Source: Pseudomonadota bacterium (lineage in GTDB: Bacteria > Desulfobacterota > Desulfobulbia > Desulfobulbales > Desulfocapsaceae). From it: a DNA stretch of 62,266 nucleotides. The notes beneath the pieces are model-generated. The model saw only the letters and a list, made by a program, of their open reading frames with translations. It was not told where the DNA came from and did no database searches. The first letter of the stretch is position 1; every line of letters begins with the position of its first letter. This document shows, piece by piece, positions 16,699 to 26,598 of the stretch. A program made the position numbers and the translations under genes. The stretch covers positions 1 to 62,266 of the forward strand of contig JAEYNP010000134.1 in NCBI GenBank assembly GCA_023412495.1, read 5' to 3'.

Positions 16699-19600
16699 CT
16701 ACTGCGTCCATAGAGATTCCTTGCTAAGGACTTTCCTTACAAGATTACCGATAGCTGCTTTTGTTATGGGTTTGTAGGCAAACCCTTTGATTCCCATTGA
16801 TCTAGCTTTTTCCTCGGAAACGAGACTACTGTAACCGGTGCAAAGGATTATCGGGAGTTCAGGACGTACCTGCAGCATACGTCGGGCAAGATCCACGCCG
16901 GTCATTCCAGGCATGGTTTGATCGGTAATGACAAGGTCGTATGCATCAGGTTTATTGAGGAATGTGGAGAGCGCCTCAATACTGCTATTTCTGGTTGTCA
17001 CTTGAAACCCCAAGCGTTCAAGTATCTTGGCGTTCATTTCGACAAGCACTCCCTCGTCGTCGATCAACAGAATATGCTCCTTGTTGTGTCTAAAGTTTTC
17101 AGTGGCTTCTTTTTCTACAGATTTTTCAATATTTGTTGTCGGTAAGGATATATGAAAAGAGGTGCCTTCTCCCGGGCGGCTGTCACAGGATATGAAACCG
17201 CCGTAGCTCTCTACAATTCCATGGACGACGGCTAACCCCATACCGGTGCCCTTGCCTATCTCTTTAGTTGTGAAATAGGGGTCAAAGATCTTTTCTCGAG
17301 TTTCTGTTGCAATTCCAACACCGGTATCAATGATTGATAGGGTAAGATAATTTCCGGGTTTAAGGGGCAGGTCTCGAGCGGGGTCGTTGCTGCCGACAAT
17401 TTTTTTCATCAATTTGACGGTAAGGATTCCTCCTTCTGCTTCCATCGCATGGAACGCATTGGTGCAGAGGTTCATCATTATCTGATGTATGTGCGTCGGG
17501 TCGGCGAGGATAAGACCGGCTTCCGAGTCAATTTCCTGTTGTATGGTAATGGTCGCAGGAAGTGAGGCACGCAGTAATTTCAGGGTCTCTTTAATGATAA
17601 CGGCAGGATTCAGAGAAATAAGGTTGCTTTGAGCCTGACGACTGAAGGCAAGTATTTGTGAGACCAGATCTTTCGCTCGATTGCCAGCCAGCAGAACCTG
17701 CCCCAGATCCTCCGAAACTGCTGATTTTTCCGACAATTGATCACGAGCTAATTCGACGTAGCCAAGGATAACACTGAGGATATTATTGAAATCGTGGGCA
17801 ATGCCTCCTGCAAGCGTGCCGATGGCCTCCATTTTCTGTGCTTGCTGGAGTTGTGCGGATAGTTCTTTTTTCTCTTCTTCCGCACGCTTACGTTCAGAAA
17901 TATCTTGTGCTACACCGCGGAGGCCAACGGTTTCCCCATGCTCATTCCGGATGGTCATCCCATGAACCCACATCCACCCCTGACTCCCATCGACTCTCCG
18001 TGTTCTCAGTTCAAGATCGTAGGGTATTTCAGTGGCCCTTGTGTTATTGAACGCAGCCGACAACTTTTCCCAACTTTCGGGAGTAAACAATTTACTGTGC
18101 TCAGTGTAAGGAGGTGGAGGGAGTTGAGGATCAAGACCGTACATCCGATAGAGTTCGTCAGACCAAATCACCTGGTTGCTTCCCAAGTCCAAACGCCAGG
18201 TGCCGACATGAGCGATCCTTTGTGACTCTTTCAGATCTTCTTCGCTTGCTCGAAGGGCCTCTTCGGCAAGTTTATTTTTCGTGATATCCGAGGTGATCCC
18301 ATGCCACAGGGTGCTACCGTCATACATTCGTTGGGGTTGTGCCTGGGACCAGCGCCAACAAAGCCCTTGCCTTGGCAAGGTGACTCTGAATTCACAATGG
18401 AAGGGGTTCAAAGTGCGGGCAGATTCTAGCATTGCCTCGATTATCCTGGGGCGATCATCACGATGAAATCTCTCCCAGACAGGAGCCGCATCTTCCCTGA
18501 CATCCTTGGGGTCCACCTCGTAAATCTCATTCATTCCGTGGCTGGCATAGGGAAACGCAGCGTGACCATCCGGAAAAAGTCGATATTGATAGATAGCACC
18601 CGGCACCATTCTGGCAAGATTGTTGAGTAGTTCATGGCTTTCAACGAGCTTTTTTTCAGCCAGCTTGCGCTCGGTCATATCGCTTCCGATACACAGAATC
18701 TCTTTGATTTCGCCGGAATGGTCATATATCGGTTTGCTGGTCCAGGCGACCCATACTCGGGTCCCATCGCGGTGCAGATTTTCATTTTCGTACGTCACAA
18801 AGCGATGGGGATTCAGCACAAGATCAGAAACCATATTTCGAAGATCATTACCTGCGGAATCTATTTCCGGAACTATGGTTCCTATTACGTTTCTACCAAT
18901 GATTTCGTCACTCTTGAATCCGAAAAAAACTTGGGCAAACTCATTGAAGTATGCAATGGTCCCGTTTCTGTCGATTCGCATGATAATGCTGTTGGCATTT
19001 TCTACCAGTTCGCGATAACGCGATTCGCTCTCCTGCAGTTCACGGGTTCGTTGCTGTACCTTTTTCTTCAAAAGGAAGCTGAATCCGGAAAAAAGAAGGG
19101 TCAAAAATACAGCGAAAAAAAGAGAGTAAAGTATCCAATCGGGAAGCTGACGGTCGGGCGGGAGGCCGCCAAGCCATTGTCCAAGTGCCTTATAATAAAA
19201 GGAGTTCTTATCCCTTTTCCATGCAGAAAGGTGAGCATCGATATGACTGAGAAGTTCATGCTGTGTACCTTTCTTGCTGGCGAAATAAATGGAGAACGGG
19301 CTGAAAATGATTGTGCTGCCAACAAGGTTGTATTCCTTGGCATGGCGCAGACCGAAATGCTGCGGGGCGATGCCGGCATCTGCTTCTCCATTCTGCACAG
19401 CGGCAAGGACATCGGCATGGGTGGCCAGTTCCACTATTTCGCAGTTAACATTGAAGCTTCTTGCAGTCTTCTGAAAGTTGATACCGCTGATATCGCGAAG
19501 CATAACGGCTACCTTGCGGCCTTCGAGATCGTTGATGTTGATGGTTTTCCCGTCAGGTCGAACAAAAACCTGTCCCCAAAGTTCTGCAACAGATTCATAC

Positions 19601-19935
19601 GTAAAATCCATTACTTCTGCTCGTTCGTGAGAATAGGCAACGGACACCATCAAATCAATTTCTTGTTTTTGCAGACGTTCGAGGCACTCTGCCCAGCTTC
19701 CTCTGATAAACTCTACCTCCCATTGCTCATCCCGAACCATTTCTCTGAGCAGGTCTGGGTTGAGACCTTTTGCTTCACCGTCTGAGCTTATGAAATTAAA
19801 AGGTTCGAAAGGAAAGATACCCACCCGTACAACTCCGACAGGACCTTTACCCTCGGCACTTATCGGGCAATAAAGACAGATGGCCAGGAAAAGATAGCAA
19901 AGCGCTGCAAAAATACTACGGAGTGGTATTAACAT
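16699..19935 (-). CDS. Hybrid sensor histidine kinase with periplasmic SBP_bac_3 domain, PAS repeats and receiver
   Basis: Large (1078 aa) membrane sensor. In order: signal/anchor peptide (1-28); an extracytoplasmic solute-binding domain type 3 (about 33-262, starting [16 protein letters not shown]); a transmembrane helix (about 268-292, [18 protein letters not shown]); three PAS-type domains (about 303-425, 432-558, 565-690); HisKA with the phospho-His in [13 protein letters not shown]; a HATPase with N box ([10 protein letters not shown]) and G boxes ([20 protein letters not shown]); and a C-terminal receiver with LLIDDEG and phospho-Asp in [10 protein letters not shown]. The architecture implies recognition of a small polar ligand outside the cell and phosphotransfer to its own receiver. 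No DNA-binding partner is adjacent, so the output is unknown. Confidence 0.95.
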   Translation of the reverse strand: MLIPLRSIFAALCYLFLAICLYCPISAEGKGPVGVVRVGIFPFEPFNFISSDGEAKGLNPDLLREMVRDEQWEVEFIRGSWAECLERLQKQEIDLMVSVAYSHERAEVMDFTYESVAELWGQVFVRPDGKTININDLEGRKVAVMLRDISGINFQKTARSFNVNCEIVELATHADVLAAVQNGEADAGIAPQHFGLRHAKEYNLVGSTIIFSPFSIYFASKKGTQHELLSHIDAHLSAWKRDKNSFYYKALGQWLGGLPPDRQLPDWILYSLFFAVFLTLLFSGFSFLLKKKVQQRTRELQESESRYRELVENANSIIMRIDRNGTIAYFNEFAQVFFGFKSDEIIGRNVIGTIVPEIDSAGNDLRNMVSDLVLNPHRFVTYENENLHRDGTRVWVAWTSKPIYDHSGEIKEILCIGSDMTERKLAEKKLVESHELLNNLARMVPGAIYQYRLFPDGHAAFPYASHGMNEIYEVDPKDVREDAAPVWERFHRDDRPRIIEAMLESARTLNPFHCEFRVTLPRQGLCWRWSQAQPQRMYDGSTLWHGITSDITKNKLAEEALRASEEDLKESQRIAHVGTWRLDLGSNQVIWSDELYRMYGLDPQLPPPPYTEHSKLFTPESWEKLSAAFNNTRATEIPYDLELRTRRVDGSQGWMWVHGMTIRNEHGETVGLRGVAQDISERKRAEEEKKELSAQLQQAQKMEAIGTLAGGIAHDFNNILSVILGYVELARDQLSEKSAVSEDLGQVLLAGNRAKDLVSQILAFSRQAQSNLISLNPAVIIKETLKLLRASLPATITIQQEIDSEAGLILADPTHIHQIMMNLCTNAFHAMEAEGGILTVKLMKKIVGSNDPARDLPLKPGNYLTLSIIDTGVGIATETREKIFDPYFTTKEIGKGTGMGLAVVHGIVESYGGFISCDSRPGEGTSFHISLPTTNIEKSVEKEATENFRHNKEHILLIDDEGVLVEMNAKILERLGFQVTTRNSSIEALSTFLNKPDAYDLVITDQTMPGMTGVDLARRMLQVRPELPIILCTGYSSLVSEEKARSMGIKGFAYKPITKAAIGNLVRKVLSKESLWTQ

Positions 19936-20322
19936 GATGTTGTAGCGTATGAAGGCTCAAAAGTAATTTTCTAAAATATTATCCTCTCAAATTATATTTG
20001 ATATTTCAACTTCCTAAGGTTTTTTCTGAATAGTTGCAAAAACAACTGTTATTATAGTATCTCTAGATGAGATTCGGGAATCCGTTAATTGCAAAATCAA
20101 TCTTGTTACTTCAACAGCAGTTCATGCAGGACATCTTCTCATAGCCTCCCTACTCTGTTTCATTGCGCCAGATCAAAATCAGGAGACCTCTCGGGGAGCT
20201 TTATTGCGTCAGTACGCAGTTTTCTGTTCTTATCGTTCATGTCGCGTCTTAAAATTTGCAGGGAGAACTCCCGATTATTACGATTCTGATAAGTCATTCC
20301 GAACAAGCTTAAGGAAATTGTT
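19936..20322. other. AT-rich divergent intergenic region
   Basis: About 390 bases between the divergent kinase and thioesterase genes. The half next to the kinase is markedly AT-rich and probably carries its promoter; I could not assign hexamers with confidence. A 66-residue open frame at 20089-20289 lacks a ribosome site and looks spurious. Confidence 0.45.
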
Positions 20323-20811
20323 ATGTGTCACAATTTATGGAAGCCTCTAAAAAATCTGGATAAACACTGTTTCGGTTGCGGTTCCGAGAACCACTACGGA
20401 CTACGGATGACCTTTGAGACCAGTGGTCAGCAGATACGTACGAGACTCACTGTCCCCCCACAATTCAGAGGGTGGAGCAGGCTGGTCCATGGCGGTGTGC
20501 TTTCGACCATCCTCGATGAGACGATGAGCTGGGCTGCAATCATTCTCATTAAAAAGTTCATCCTGACCAAACAGATGACCGTCCAGTTCCTCAGACCGGT
20601 CTATGTTGGCTCGTCTTTGTGCAGTGTCGGTTCGATAAAGGAAGAAACCGGTGATCGCAAAGCAATAGTCCAGGCCGAGCTGCTCGACGATCAGGGCAAA
20701 GTCTATGCTAGGGCTGAGGGCGAGTTTATCCTGTTCTCCAAAGAGCAATTCGCGAAACTGGGTGTTCTTCCGGAAGAGGATTTAGAGGCGATGGCCCAGC
20801 TCTTGGATTGA
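20323..20811 (+). CDS. PaaI-family hotdog thioesterase
   Basis: Single hotdog-fold protein of 162 aa predicted to hydrolyse acyl-CoA thioesters. After a Cys-containing leader (DKHCFGCGSENHYGLRM, a CFGCG motif seen in a PaaI subgroup) comes the hotdog core with HGGVLSTILDETMSWAA, where the Asp/Glu on the long helix is catalytic in relatives, then TVQFLRPVYVGS and a C-terminal strand ARAEGEFIL. Substrate is unknown. Repeat copy D lies directly downstream. Confidence 0.85.
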   Translation: MCHNLWKPLKNLDKHCFGCGSENHYGLRMTFETSGQQIRTRLTVPPQFRGWSRLVHGGVLSTILDETMSWAAIILIKKFILTKQMTVQFLRPVYVGSSLCSVGSIKEETGDRKAIVQAELLDDQGKVYARAEGEFILFSKEQFAKLGVLPEEDLEAMAQLLD

Positions 20812-20827
20812 ATAACTGCTTGGTCAT

Positions 20828-20927
20828 CTAATGCGGGCCGGCGCACGCACACCAAGGTTGTCATCCCCTCCGACAGCAGAGGGGATAAGTACCTCCACGA
20901 AATTCATACCGAAGATTAAGGTATTCT
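20828..20927. repeat. Intergenic palindromic repeat, copy D (reverse orientation)
   Basis: Begins CTAATGCGGGC (the 3' tail of the element), then CACACCAAGGTTGTCATC, the stem CCCCTCcgacagcaGAGGGG, and AGTACCTCCACGAAATTCAT; the last half-stem is degraded but AAGGTA remains. It has the opposite orientation to copies C, E and F. Confidence 0.8.
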
Positions 20928-20953
20928 TCGTAAAGATTGAGGAGCAAATTACC

Positions 20954-21271
20954 ATGACATTCCAGGAATCGATTCGGACGTGCTTCAAAAAGTACGGAGA
21001 GTTCAACGGACGTGCCGGAAGGTCGGAATTCTGGTGGTGGTTTTTATTTGCCTTCCTCGTCTCCATTGTCGCCCAAATGATCAGCCAAAACCTCGCTACA
21101 TTCGTCTCCATTGTCACTTTCCTGCCATCAATTGCCGTTACCGCACGAAGGCTGCATGATATCGGCCGTAGCGGCTGGTGGCAGCTCGTTGGCTTTATTC
21201 CGTTCATCGGCTGGGCAATCATGATCTACTGGTGCGTCCAGGAGTCAACAGGCCAAAATGAGTATGACTGA
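20954..21271 (+). CDS. DUF805 family membrane protein
   Basis: Small inner-membrane protein of 105 aa. It shows the DUF805 signature: FNGRAGRSEFWWWFLF near the N-terminus, two to three hydrophobic helices, and TARRLHDIGRSGWWQL in the loop before the last helix (FIPFIGWAIMIYWCV). The ATG at 20954 has GGAG nine bases upstream; the longer open frame reads through repeat copy D and is rejected. Function is not established for the family. Confidence 0.9.
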   Translation: MTFQESIRTCFKKYGEFNGRAGRSEFWWWFLFAFLVSIVAQMISQNLATFVSIVTFLPSIAVTARRLHDIGRSGWWQLVGFIPFIGWAIMIYWCVQESTGQNEYD

Positions 21272-21431
21272 GGGTAACTCCCCCGGTGTCTATGATAACT
21301 GCTGGAGAAACAGGGAAAGAAAGCGTCGCAGGGCCAGAGCCGTGCGACGTATGCGGCCTCCCCAATCGAAGATTCTTGAAACAAACAATCTTCGGCTGAG
21401 GAGGCTCCTTTCGGAGTGGCAAAGGCTGCCG

Positions 21432-21914
21432 CTATGGTGCTACCTTTCGGAGCCGGACATGGGTGTCGGTATGGGTGTTGCCCCATCGGTCGACACTGGT
21501 GTCGCGAGTGACGGTCGTGCTATGGGGGCGTCCATCGGCACCGATCCAGGTCGTTTTTTCCTGGGTTGTGTGTTGATTGGGCCGATCGCTCCATGTTTTC
21601 ACCGTGATGTGCGGTCTCGTAATCGCATGATTACGGCCGCGAGAGTAGTAGCTGGAGTGCTTGTCCACCACCTCATTTTCCTGGTGGTAAGTACCATCCG
21701 GGGCATAGCCTTCAAATCTGTGGTATTCCCTTTTCACCACCGGATTGTAATGCCGATATTTCTGGTAGTGGAAAGGCCGGTACAGGGGGTAATAATTCCG
21801 TTCGTAGCGGTAATCTCTATCCCAGGAATGGGCGTACAACAACTGAGGTGAGACCATTCCCAAAAAGGAAAGGCTTGAGACTACAATTGCCACCGGGATC
21901 ATGTATTTCTTCAT
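21432..21914 (-). CDS. Secreted His/Tyr/Arg-rich protein of unknown function
   Basis: Predicted periplasmic protein of 160 aa that I do not recognise. AAAGGAG sits just upstream of the ATG. A signal peptide spans about residues 1-28 (IVVSSLSFLGMVSPQLLYA). The mature protein is rich in Tyr, His and Arg (DYRYERNYYPLYRPFHYQKY) and then in Thr/His (HTTQEKTTWIGADGRPHSTTV), with a weak repeat of aromatic-basic pairs. The composition suggests metal or polyanion binding in the periplasm, but nothing in the context supports a specific role. Confidence 0.65.
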   Translation of the reverse strand: MKKYMIPVAIVVSSLSFLGMVSPQLLYAHSWDRDYRYERNYYPLYRPFHYQKYRHYNPVVKREYHRFEGYAPDGTYHQENEVVDKHSSYYSRGRNHAITRPHITVKTWSDRPNQHTTQEKTTWIGADGRPHSTTVTRDTSVDRWGNTHTDTHVRLRKVAP

Positions 21915-22251
21915 ATCTTTCTCCTTTGGCTTTGAGGGCCGTGAAACGGACAGAACCAGCAGTAGTTGCTGAAGACCTCTTTTCTCCTACCGGTAAGTCA
22001 AAATCTTCTGGAATAATAGAGGACATCAGGCCAAATAGGGTTCCTGGCGGTATTCCTGCACGCTACGTCAGGTCCATGTCGAACTACGTCGAGTTCGGAA
22101 GTTATCGAGATCATTGATATATCTACTGCCGACGCTGAGGCGGCGGCCTTGGCGGGATGGGAACAGCGGGTGTTCTATCAATGTCTCTTGCCACGATTCG
22201 GAGGACACAGTATGATCTCGGCAAAAGAGAAAAACTTAACGGCGAGGAGTA
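21915..22251. other. Divergent intergenic region with DUF362 promoter
   Basis: About 340 bases separating divergent genes. Apart from the candidate promoter at 22188-22216 and the ribosome site of the DUF362 gene (CGAGGAG), no gene, repeat or hairpin is evident. Confidence 0.5.
22188..22216 (+). promoter_or_regulatory. Candidate sigma-70 promoter for the DUF362 gene
   Basis: TTGCCA and TATGAT, each matching 5/6 of consensus, with a 17-base spacer, 36 bases before the ATG. Confidence 0.55.
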
Positions 22252-23319
22252 ATGAGCGAAAAAGTCTACTACATCGAAGCTGTCGATAACGAACAGGACG
22301 AACTCCTTTGTGAGAAGCTCAAGGGCTTGCTCGAAGCTGAAGATCTGCTGGAGTGCATTGCCGACAGGGATATCACCGCGGTAAAGACGCACTTCGGAGA
22401 GTCGAGGAAACTGGGATACCCGAGGCCGCTGTATCTGAGGATGCTTGGGGAACAGATCAAAAGCCGCGGGGGCGTCCCCTTTCTTACCGAGACATCGACG
22501 CTGTACAAGGGCAATCGGAGCGACGCCATCAGGCATATCGCCCATGCCCACAGCCAGGGTTTCAGTTACGAGTCGACGGGCATGCCCATCATCATGGCCG
22601 ACGGGCTTTTCGGCGACGAGGAGTATGTTGTGCCGATCAAGGGAAGGGCCTACTCCTCCGTTCATGTCGCCTCGCTGCTTGCCAAATGCAATGCTCTGGT
22701 TATGGTCTCCCATTTTACCGGCCATCTTGCCGCCGGGTTCGGCGCGACCTTGAAAAACCTCGGCATGGGCTGCGCCAGCCGCAAGGGCAAGATGGCACAG
22801 CATTCCACGGCAAAACCAAAGATCGTCAAGAAGAAGTGCACGGTCTGCGGCACCTGTGTCAAATGGTGCCCTCAGGAGGCGATCACCCTGCAGGACGACT
22901 CGGCGCTGATCGAGGCCGGCAAGTGCATCGGCTGCGGGGAGTGTCTGGCGATGTGCCGTTTCGACGCGGTGAAGTACAACTGGGGGGCGACCTATGAAGA
23001 CCTGCAGAAGAAGGTGGTGGAGCATGCCATGGGGGTTTGTTCCCTGTTCCCCGGCAAAAGTTTGTTCATCAACGTGCTGACCAGGATTTCCAAGGACTGC
23101 GACTGCATGGGCCATGCCTTCGAGAAGATCTCACCCGATCTCGGGATCCTGGTATCAAGAGATCCGGTGGCATTGGATGCGGCATCCCTCGAATTGGTGG
23201 AAAAAGCCGCCGGTAAGACGCTGGCGCAGCTGGCCTACGACATCCCTTACCGGTTTCAGATCGATTATGCGGAAGAGCTTGGGTTCGGCTGCCGGGATTA
23301 CACGATGATAAGTGTCTGA
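22252..23319 (+). CDS. DUF362 domain ferredoxin-like protein
   Basis: A 355-residue protein in which a DUF362 domain (KTHFGESRKLGYPRPLYLR ... TETSTLYKGNRSDA ... SHFTGHLAAGFGATLKNLGMG) carries two inserted 4Fe-4S ferredoxin motifs at about residues 200-245 (CTVCGTCVKWCP and CIGCGECLAMCRF). These imply two low-potential iron-sulfur clusters and an electron-transfer role, probably cytoplasmic as no signal is present. DUF362 proteins of this type are common in anaerobes and have no firmly assigned reaction that I know of. It appears monocistronic. Confidence 0.93.
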   Translation: MSEKVYYIEAVDNEQDELLCEKLKGLLEAEDLLECIADRDITAVKTHFGESRKLGYPRPLYLRMLGEQIKSRGGVPFLTETSTLYKGNRSDAIRHIAHAHSQGFSYESTGMPIIMADGLFGDEEYVVPIKGRAYSSVHVASLLAKCNALVMVSHFTGHLAAGFGATLKNLGMGCASRKGKMAQHSTAKPKIVKKKCTVCGTCVKWCPQEAITLQDDSALIEAGKCIGCGECLAMCRFDAVKYNWGATYEDLQKKVVEHAMGVCSLFPGKSLFINVLTRISKDCDCMGHAFEKISPDLGILVSRDPVALDAASLELVEKAAGKTLAQLAYDIPYRFQIDYAEELGFGCRDYTMISV

Positions 23320-23353
23320 AAAGCCGCTTCCGCAGGTTCTGGATTACTCGGTC

Positions 23354-23671
23354 CTAAGCAGCTCTTGAAGGCTCGCAATCCATTACAAACTCGGTCCAAG
23401 CCGATGGCGGATCGACTATTTCAGCGCCGACGACTTTACTGGCGCCCTGAGCGATAGACCACCGGGGTCTGACCTTCATCTTGAAATTCTTCCCCTGTCC
23501 GCTGACGATGAAGGTCATTTTCTCCGGTTGTCTCTTTCTTCGTTGAAAGCCGGTCACGCATATCCCGAATCTTGAGACATTGGCAACTATGCCCTGAAGG
23601 AAGCTCAAGCCATCATATGCATCGACTGCAAGATTTCTCAAGGGTATGCGCTGGCATTTTCTTTTTTCCAT
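23354..23671 (-). CDS. PilZ-like domain protein
   Basis: Small protein of 105 aa with the outline of a PilZ domain: a basic RxxxR-like start (KRKCQRIPLRNLAV), a VxxVSxxGxxV-like strand (IVANVSRFGICVTG) where the canonical DxSxxG is degenerate (N-V-S-R-F-G), and a late strand region VRPRWSIAQGASKVVGAEIVDPP. PilZ domains bind cyclic di-GMP; the first-motif arginines are present but the second motif is weak, so binding is uncertain. The ATG at 23671 has GGAG eight bases upstream; the GTG at 23677 is too close to it. It is downstream of, and on the same strand as, the CNB/PATAN gene. Confidence 0.7.
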   Translation of the reverse strand: MEKRKCQRIPLRNLAVDAYDGLSFLQGIVANVSRFGICVTGFQRRKRQPEKMTFIVSGQGKNFKMKVRPRWSIAQGASKVVGAEIVDPPSAWTEFVMDCEPSRAA

Positions 23672-23937
23672 GTTCACTGCTCCTGCAAGGTGCTTTTGTC
23701 ACTCAGCCAAGAGATGCCTCCACAAAAGTGGCAGGCGAGGGAGCGCCAGCCTTTTCTGGCTGGTGAACCGGATCGATAACACCAAAAGATGGTTATGTTT
23801 CGTATAAAAAATAATCTATTAAATGTCCAGGAAAATCGAAAAATGGCGTGATTGTCAAAGGTCATGTCGGACTGAGTCGGAACCGGCGATGACGGTGTGA
23901 TCGGGACTGACCCCAGGATCAGTGCAAGCAAGAAAGC

Positions 23938-25020
23938 TTATCCTTTGTGCTCATCGATGCGCTGCAACCCTTCCATTATTATTCCCATGAAACCGCCAAT
24001 TGGCTGGGCGTTGTCGAGTTCTTTGGGAATGCCCTTGGTATAGATGAAATGGCCGTTTCTTATCCCGACCAGGGCGAAGATTGCCTCCTTGTTGCGGTAA
24101 TTGAGAAAACGGGCATGAACGATTTCGCCATCTTTGAAGAAGACCATTGCCTTGCCCTGTTCGAGCATCAGATCGAACCTGCCGGTCTTCTGGGAAGAGT
24201 TGATAAGCTGGAAGAGATCGACGGTGGAGATTTCCGAAAGTTCTCCGGTCATGCCCGATGTTATCTTTCCCGAGCGAAGACTCATGGTCTGGGCTCGCTT
24301 GACAAGAAGCTTGAACAGGAAAATCTGGAGAATCGGATATTTTTTCAACACATGCTTGAAGTTTTTGGTGCTCAGGATGGCAACTTCAGTGTCGGTAATC
24401 GTATGGATGGAACTGGTCACCGGTTCGCCGGAAAGTAGGCTCATCTCGCCGAAAATCTCCCCTGTCCCCATCTCAGCGAGCCGGGAATGGTCATCGGCGA
24501 TAACCGCCACCTGCCCGGACAGCACTATATAGAGATGGCTGCCGGGTTCCCCCTTCTTCAGTACGATCTTATCGACGGGAATTTTTTTCAGCTCGAGGAG
24601 AAGAGTCAGATCGCTCAGGGCATCGTCGTCCAGTGATTCGAAGATATCGAGGTTTCGCAATACACTAAAGAACTTGTCGAGATGTTGCCGTTTGCTCCTC
24701 TCTTCCGCCTCGTTGAGCAGTTTCATCTGTAGCGTGGCGAAATCCTTTTCTTTTTTGAATTCGAAGTAAATCGTGCCGCCGCAGCCGCCACAGCTGAAAC
24801 GTGAGTTCTGTCCGCCGAATCTGGAAAAGCTGCCGAAACTGTCTCTGGATGTGAGGATTTTCGATATTTCGGCGGTAAGAAAGAGACAGCTCGATTTGAA
24901 GGATGGGACGGAAAGGCTGTAATTGACCACTTTCAGTTCCTCACCGATGTTGTAAATGGGGCACGCTTTCTCGCCGGTGACAATGAATATTGCATCCCGA
25001 TACTTGATTGGCTGTTTCAC
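23938..25020 (-). CDS. Cyclic-nucleotide-binding (CRP-like) protein with C-terminal PATAN/DUF4388 domain
   Basis: A 360-residue cytoplasmic protein. The N-terminal ~95 residues hold Cys motifs (KACPIYNIGEEL and SCGGCGGTIYFEF) that could bind metal. A cNMP-binding beta-roll follows (about 118-235; KKGEPGSHLYIVLSGQVAVI, GEIFGEMSLLSGEP). The C-terminal DUF4388/PATAN region (about 258-355; ELSEISTVDLFQLINSSQKTGRFDL) is a module associated with two-component and motility signalling. The phosphate-binding cassette has GEMSLLSGEP in place of the RxA pattern expected for cAMP, so ligand identity is open. No helix-turn-helix is visible, so it is not a CRP-type regulator. Confidence 0.88.
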   Translation of the reverse strand: MKQPIKYRDAIFIVTGEKACPIYNIGEELKVVNYSLSVPSFKSSCLFLTAEISKILTSRDSFGSFSRFGGQNSRFSCGGCGGTIYFEFKKEKDFATLQMKLLNEAEERSKRQHLDKFFSVLRNLDIFESLDDDALSDLTLLLELKKIPVDKIVLKKGEPGSHLYIVLSGQVAVIADDHSRLAEMGTGEIFGEMSLLSGEPVTSSIHTITDTEVAILSTKNFKHVLKKYPILQIFLFKLLVKRAQTMSLRSGKITSGMTGELSEISTVDLFQLINSSQKTGRFDLMLEQGKAMVFFKDGEIVHARFLNYRNKEAIFALVGIRNGHFIYTKGIPKELDNAQPIGGFMGIIMEGLQRIDEHKG

Positions 25021-25238
25021 GATATGCTTCCTTATCTTGTTTGGATCAAACAGAAGTCACGCCGCCTGGGACCGGAGGTGTCGATTGTCGGGAAAAGCCG
25101 CTTCCCTGCGGGAGAGAGTTGGGGAGCAAAGCGAAGGAGACCTGCCGATCCAGGCCAAATATCCGGAATGGGTGGGCCGACTGTTGACAACATTTTGGTG
25201 ACATGAAAAATGCGGTTGAGGTTCAGAATGCCTGCAAA

Positions 25239-26141
25239 TCACCCAGTTCCTTTGATCGTATCATAGGAAGGACAGGAAATGGCAGAGATCTCGAATCTCG
25301 TGCTCCAATCCTGCCTCAGGGCAATGATTTCCTCAAATAATGTCTTGAAGCTCTCTCGCTCGATCCTCAAGGCAAGTGCCATCTCTTCGAGCGCTTCGAT
25401 GTCCTTGCTGGAAGGGTTTTCGCTATGGCAGAGCATGGTGATCTTTTCCGCGAAGCTTAAGATTTCCGCGATATCCCTGGTTGTGGATTCGCCCAGTTCG
25501 TCTGAATCCAGCGAGTCGTGGAAGCCCGCCGCCAGGGCAAAATGTGCCGGAAGTCCCCAGTCCAGGAAGAGCTCCACCGTCAAATCGGCACTGTCCAGAC
25601 CAAAAGCCTCTTTTTCAAGGAACCGCATTTGGACGAAGGATGGGTTCTGATCGATAATGGCTGAATATTCTATAGGGAAAAGAGTTGCGAACGCCAATTC
25701 ACCCATATGTGCGAGCAAACCGCAAACGAAGATCTCGTCCGGGTTGTAACCCTTCACTTCACCGGCGATGATCTTGGCCGCCAGTGCCATGGTAAGGGAT
25801 TTCGACCAGAAACCCGAGTAGTTAAAGCTGCGGCATATACCCTCCTTGTGGTGAGAAATCAGAGAGAAACCCAGGGCCAGGTTGATAACCGTTTTCATTC
25901 CCAGCTTCACCGTCGCCTTTTGAACGGAAGCGACCTGGATTCCAGTGGACATATAGGCCGAATTGGCATACTTGATGAGTTCCGCTGACAACGCAGGATC
26001 GATCTGGATTCTCTCAGCGATTTCGTTCAAGGAAATCGCTTCACTCTGGCATAGGCGCATTACGTCCAGGGCAGTTTCGGAAGGTGTGGGAAGCTTTTTG
26101 GTTTGAAGGAGTTGAAGGAAAATATCTCGTCTGTCGGTCAT
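25239..26141 (-). CDS. HDOD domain protein
   Basis: A 300-residue protein built on an HDOD domain (about residues 12-215), a catalytically dead relative of HD phosphohydrolases that typically acts as a signalling scaffold. Visible family features: LPTPSETALDVMRLCQSEAISLNEIAERIQIDPALSAELIKYANSAY at the N-terminus (helices that mirror HDOD), VQKATVKLGMKTVINLALGF, then FWSKSLTMALAAKII and DEIFVCGLLAHMGELAF, where the HD pair is replaced by H-M. The C-terminal ~70 residues are helical. It is upstream of the CNB/PATAN gene on the same strand, with a gap of about 220 bases. Confidence 0.92.
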   Translation of the reverse strand: MTDRRDIFLQLLQTKKLPTPSETALDVMRLCQSEAISLNEIAERIQIDPALSAELIKYANSAYMSTGIQVASVQKATVKLGMKTVINLALGFSLISHHKEGICRSFNYSGFWSKSLTMALAAKIIAGEVKGYNPDEIFVCGLLAHMGELAFATLFPIEYSAIIDQNPSFVQMRFLEKEAFGLDSADLTVELFLDWGLPAHFALAAGFHDSLDSDELGESTTRDIAEILSFAEKITMLCHSENPSSKDIEALEEMALALRIERESFKTLFEEIIALRQDWSTRFEISAISCPSYDTIKGTG

Positions 26142-26598
26142 CTGGTATTCTGGAATGTGTGAGTTACGACAAAATTTTCATGCTCGGAAAGGGCTCCGGC
26201 AGTTTTATAGCGAGAAGTCCTCTCATTCCATGGAATTCTAGACTTCAAACCGATGATCAATTTTATAGCAACAAACCTGCAAAGACAAGCAGAGGCGGCA
26301 ATTATCGGCAATTATCGGGGCAGACGAATATTTGGGAGGTGAGGCTGTGGTCAAACAGTGCGATTGGCTGACGGCTCAAATGAGTAGTCCTTCCCTGAGG
26401 CTGGAGAGTTTTGGAATATCAGGCTGGGTCGAAGGGACGGCCATAAGGATACGCCCCGCCGGATCATTTTCGGATCTCCCGGTAAACGTACCCTTGACCT
26501 TCGCATTGAAACCCTGCGAACCAGCCAAGACATGCGGATACCGGAGGTAATTCCGATGTTCGGGCAACAGGGTACAGTTTCGAGGCAGTACCTGAGTG
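26142..26598. other. Intergenic region between HDOD and ihfA genes
   Basis: About 460 bases with no recognised gene except the weak small frame listed separately at 26347-26550. A short tandem duplication GGCAATTATC occurs twice around 26297-26317. No terminator for ihfA is obvious. Confidence 0.45.
26347..26550 (+). CDS. Possible small protein (67 aa)
   Basis: A GTG-initiated frame with a strong GGAGG ribosome site seven bases upstream, the main reason to list it. The product contains no recognised domain; it has the features SLRLESFGISGWVEGTAIRI and two Cys near the end. It lies alone on the plus strand between two minus-strand genes. It may be spurious. Confidence 0.25.
   Translation: MVKQCDWLTAQMSSPSLRLESFGISGWVEGTAIRIRPAGSFSDLPVNVPLTFALKPCEPAKTCGYRR

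Noticed and set aside
16918..17145. Plus-strand open frames within the kinase gene and other long antisense frames elsewhere
   Set aside because: They are opposite-strand shadows of strong coding sequence in GC-rich DNA.
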